A DNA stretch of 64,000 nucleotides, taken from positions 1-64,000 of the forward strand of contig DATFMR010000040.1 of NCBI GenBank assembly GCA_035266865.1. Reading direction: 5' to 3'. Source of the stretch: JAKAGZ01 sp035266865. Lineage in GTDB: Bacteria; Bacteroidota; Ignavibacteria; Ignavibacteriales; Ignavibacteriaceae. The notes beneath the pieces are model-generated. The model made no database searches, had not been told where the DNA came from, and saw only the letters and a program-made list of their open reading frames with translations. The translations under genes and the position numbers were made by a program. Positions 62,069 through 64,000 of the stretch are shown in pieces. Every line of letters begins with the position of its first letter. Position 1 is the first letter of the stretch.

Positions 62069-63445
62069 ATGATTTTATACAGGTATATACTCAAAAACCA
62101 TTTTGTCCCGTTTATTTTTTCAGTATTCACGCTGATCAGCATATTTGTGCTCCAGTTTATGATGAAATTTGCCGATAGGCTTGTAGGAAAAGGACTTAGT
62201 ATTTGGGTAATTGTCCAATTGGTGATGTATAACCTTGCATGGATGGTTGTACTCGTTATTCCTATGGCCACGCTTGTAGCTACATTAATGGCTTTTGGGA
62301 ATATGTCTCAAAACAACGAAATAACAATACTTAAATCTTCCGGAGTAAGTCTTTACAGAATGATGGCCGCCCCTCTGCTAGCAAGTGTTGTAATTGGTTA
62401 TCTCCTTTTATTATTTAACAATGATGTTCTTCCAGATGCAAACCATAAAGCGAAAATTCTAATGCAGGATATTTCGCGACAAAAACCGACACTGTCCCTT
62501 GTTCCGGGAGTTTTTTCTCAGGAAGTTACAAATTATGCCATTCTTGCAAGGAAGATAAATGAAAAGAGTAATGAATTATCGGAAGTTACGCTATACGATT
62601 ATACCAACCCTAACAAGATTGATGTGGTGACGGCAAAGAAAGGGAAAATATATTTCTCCAATGATCAGTCAAAATTAATAATGGACTTGTGGAACGGTGA
62701 AATTCATGAAACTGATTATTCACAAAAAGATAAATACAGAAAACTCGTTTTTAAAAAACATCGCATAACAATGCCTGCAGAACAATTCTCATTTCACCAA
62801 TCCGGACTTGAATCGCAAAGAGGCGACAGAGAATTAAGTACAGAAGCTATGCTTACAATAATTGACAGCCTGATTCAAATTCAAAATAATTTTAGGAAGA
62901 ATTTATTATCGTCAACAAGCAGATATATGTTGTTGGATTCAACTTATCGGTCAGATTTTTTACAGGACACATTAAGAAAAAAAAATCTTTTATATTACCA
63001 CGCTGCTGAAAAAATAAGAACCGCACAAAATGTAATTACCGCAAGCGCACAAAATTATTTATATAACCAGGATCAAGTTAACAGCTACTGGGTGGAAGTA
63101 TATAAAAAATACGCTCTTCCATTTGCGTGTATCATATTTGTTTTGATTGGAGCACCCCTGGGAGTTATGGTTAAAAAAGGAGGGTTTGGAGTTGCGGCCA
63201 GCATTTCATTATTTTTCTTTTTGCTCTACTGGGCGTGCTTGATTGGCGGTGAAAAACTCGGTAACAGAAATATGTTGTCACCGTTTATAGGAATGTTTGC
63301 TGCAAACATTATTATTGGAATTGCCGGAATTATACTAACCATTAAAACAGTAAAGGAAACTGTAGTAATTGATTTTTCATTCTTTAAAAGATTTATTCCC
63401 CAAAATTGGCGAACCGAAGAAACCGATACGCATGAAAATAATTGA
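62069..63445 (+). CDS. lptF: LptF/LptG-family permease (YjgP/YjgQ)
   Basis: 458 residues. Three N-terminal helices (about 10-120), a periplasmic beta-jellyroll-like domain (about 135-330) and three C-terminal helices (about 345-430). The NNEITILKSSGVSLYRMM loop is the LptFG cytoplasmic coupling helix that contacts LptB. It forms part of the lipopolysaccharide export complex, implying an LPS-bearing outer membrane. It overlaps the next permease by 14 bases. Which of F or G is uncertain. Confidence 0.88.
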   Translation: MILYRYILKNHFVPFIFSVFTLISIFVLQFMMKFADRLVGKGLSIWVIVQLVMYNLAWMVVLVIPMATLVATLMAFGNMSQNNEITILKSSGVSLYRMMAAPLLASVVIGYLLLLFNNDVLPDANHKAKILMQDISRQKPTLSLVPGVFSQEVTNYAILARKINEKSNELSEVTLYDYTNPNKIDVVTAKKGKIYFSNDQSKLIMDLWNGEIHETDYSQKDKYRKLVFKKHRITMPAEQFSFHQSGLESQRGDRELSTEAMLTIIDSLIQIQNNFRKNLLSSTSRYMLLDSTYRSDFLQDTLRKKNLLYYHAAEKIRTAQNVITASAQNYLYNQDQVNSYWVEVYKKYALPFACIIFVLIGAPLGVMVKKGGFGVAASISLFFFLLYWACLIGGEKLGNRNMLSPFIGMFAANIIIGIAGIILTIKTVKETVVIDFSFFKRFIPQNWRTEETDTHENN

Positions 63446-64000
63446 CAAATATTTAATCAAGCAGTTTTTGCAAACAATTTTTTTCGGAATACTAGCATTT
63501 TCCCTCCTGTTTGTAATAATAGATGTAATGGAAAACCTGGATGATTTTATAGACCAAAATGTTCCTTACCATGTTATTTTTCATTACTACATGGTTTTTC
63601 TTCCGGATATGATAAAACTAATGACCCCTGTTGCAGTTTTGTTCGGGGCGCTTTTTACGGTCGGGAAAGCATCAAATCTCAGTGAACTGACCGCAATAAA
63701 AGCAAGCGGTATCAGTATGTACAGATTCATGGCGCCTTTTCTTATTTCCACTCTGATAATTAGCATCTTTTCAATTTACTTCTCAGGCTATGTAGTTCCA
63801 ATGGCTAACCAGACTAAGTTAAATATTGAAAGGAATTATTTAAAACGGGGATTTGTTGCCGGAACAAGCAATTTATTTTTCCAGGATACTAATACCAGAA
63901 TTATAAATATTGCATACTTCGATGAATCAAAAGACCAGGCAAACCGGGTAAGTATTCAAAATTTTGACAAAAACGACTATACAAAAATGATATCAAGAAT
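63432..64000 (+). CDS. lptG: LptF/LptG-family permease, partial (continues past window)
   Basis: The first 189 codons, starting KIIDKYLIKQFLQTIFFG, with the NLSELTAIKASGISMYRFM coupling helix and a periplasmic domain that runs off the window. Its start lies within the end of the upstream permease gene (14-base overlap), so the pair should be co-translated and form the LptFG heterodimer. Whether the subunit is G or F is undecided. Confidence 0.88.
   Translation, partial: MKIIDKYLIKQFLQTIFFGILAFSLLFVIIDVMENLDDFIDQNVPYHVIFHYYMVFLPDMIKLMTPVAVLFGALFTVGKASNLSELTAIKASGISMYRFMAPFLISTLIISIFSIYFSGYVVPMANQTKLNIERNYLKRGFVAGTSNLFFQDTNTRIINIAYFDESKDQANRVSIQNFDKNDYTKMISR

Overview
The window is AT-rich (roughly 35% GC by eye) and densely coded. 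It looks like chromosomal DNA of a Gram-negative bacterium of the Fibrobacteres-Chlorobi-Bacteroidetes group, most likely an Ignavibacteria-type heterotroph; this placement is inference. It rests on a TonB receptor with a carboxypeptidase-regulatory N-terminal domain, many TPR proteins, LptF/LptG permeases, very large multiheme cytochromes, a dockerin-like polysaccharide deacetylase and a tmRNA tag ending in ESNYALAA. No 16S rRNA or other phylogenetic anchor is present.

Layout. 0-14.7 kb is mostly housekeeping: rsfS, a LytR_C protein, trpG/pabA, ridA, mazG, a PhoH ATPase, envelope proteins, radC (no conventional start codon), an LpoA-like TPR/periplasmic-binding protein, guaA, gcvH, accC-accB, efp. 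14.7-17.8 kb is a small decayed integrative element between an intact tRNA-Arg(CCG) and a degenerate copy of it, with three tyrosine-recombinase remnants and three short intact genes. 17.9-32.2 kb is carbohydrate metabolism: nagB, a PHP hydrolase, a secreted GH65-type enzyme, a TonB receptor, then a membrane-anchored sugar-binding protein, a histidine kinase and a sigma-54 activator, followed by an MFS transporter and a cytoplasmic GH37 trehalase. This reads as a trehalose (or related disaccharide) sensing and uptake locus.

32.2-40.3 kb is an electron-transfer cluster on the minus strand: a cytochrome b-like membrane protein, a TPR protein, a membrane-anchored ferredoxin/flavoprotein, two c-type cytochromes with 20 and 21 CXXCH motifs, and a predicted outer-membrane beta-barrel. 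The set suggests a route for electrons from the inner membrane across the periplasm to the outer membrane. 40.4-52.1 kb holds dapF, a dockerin-type deacetylase, assorted hydrolase/methyltransferase/cupin genes and a Rieske - b561-like - YceI group.

52.3-57.5 kb is accessory: a Cas4-like/DnaQ-like DUF2779 protein directly upstream of a broken gene with a HEPN-type RNDMQH motif, a SpoIIE-type phosphatase, and a small GIY-YIG gene bracketed by inverted GC-rich repeats and abutting the 3' end of tmRNA. 57.5-64 kb returns to housekeeping (cobalamin adenosyltransferase, YgfZ, an M20 dipeptidase, LptF and the start of LptG). The strongest leads for new biology are the repeated recombinase-remnant/cargo layout at tRNA-Arg, the transporter-less binding-protein/kinase/sigma-54 sensor, the two giant cytochromes with a 216-bp tandem repeat, and the DUF2779 + HEPN-like pair.
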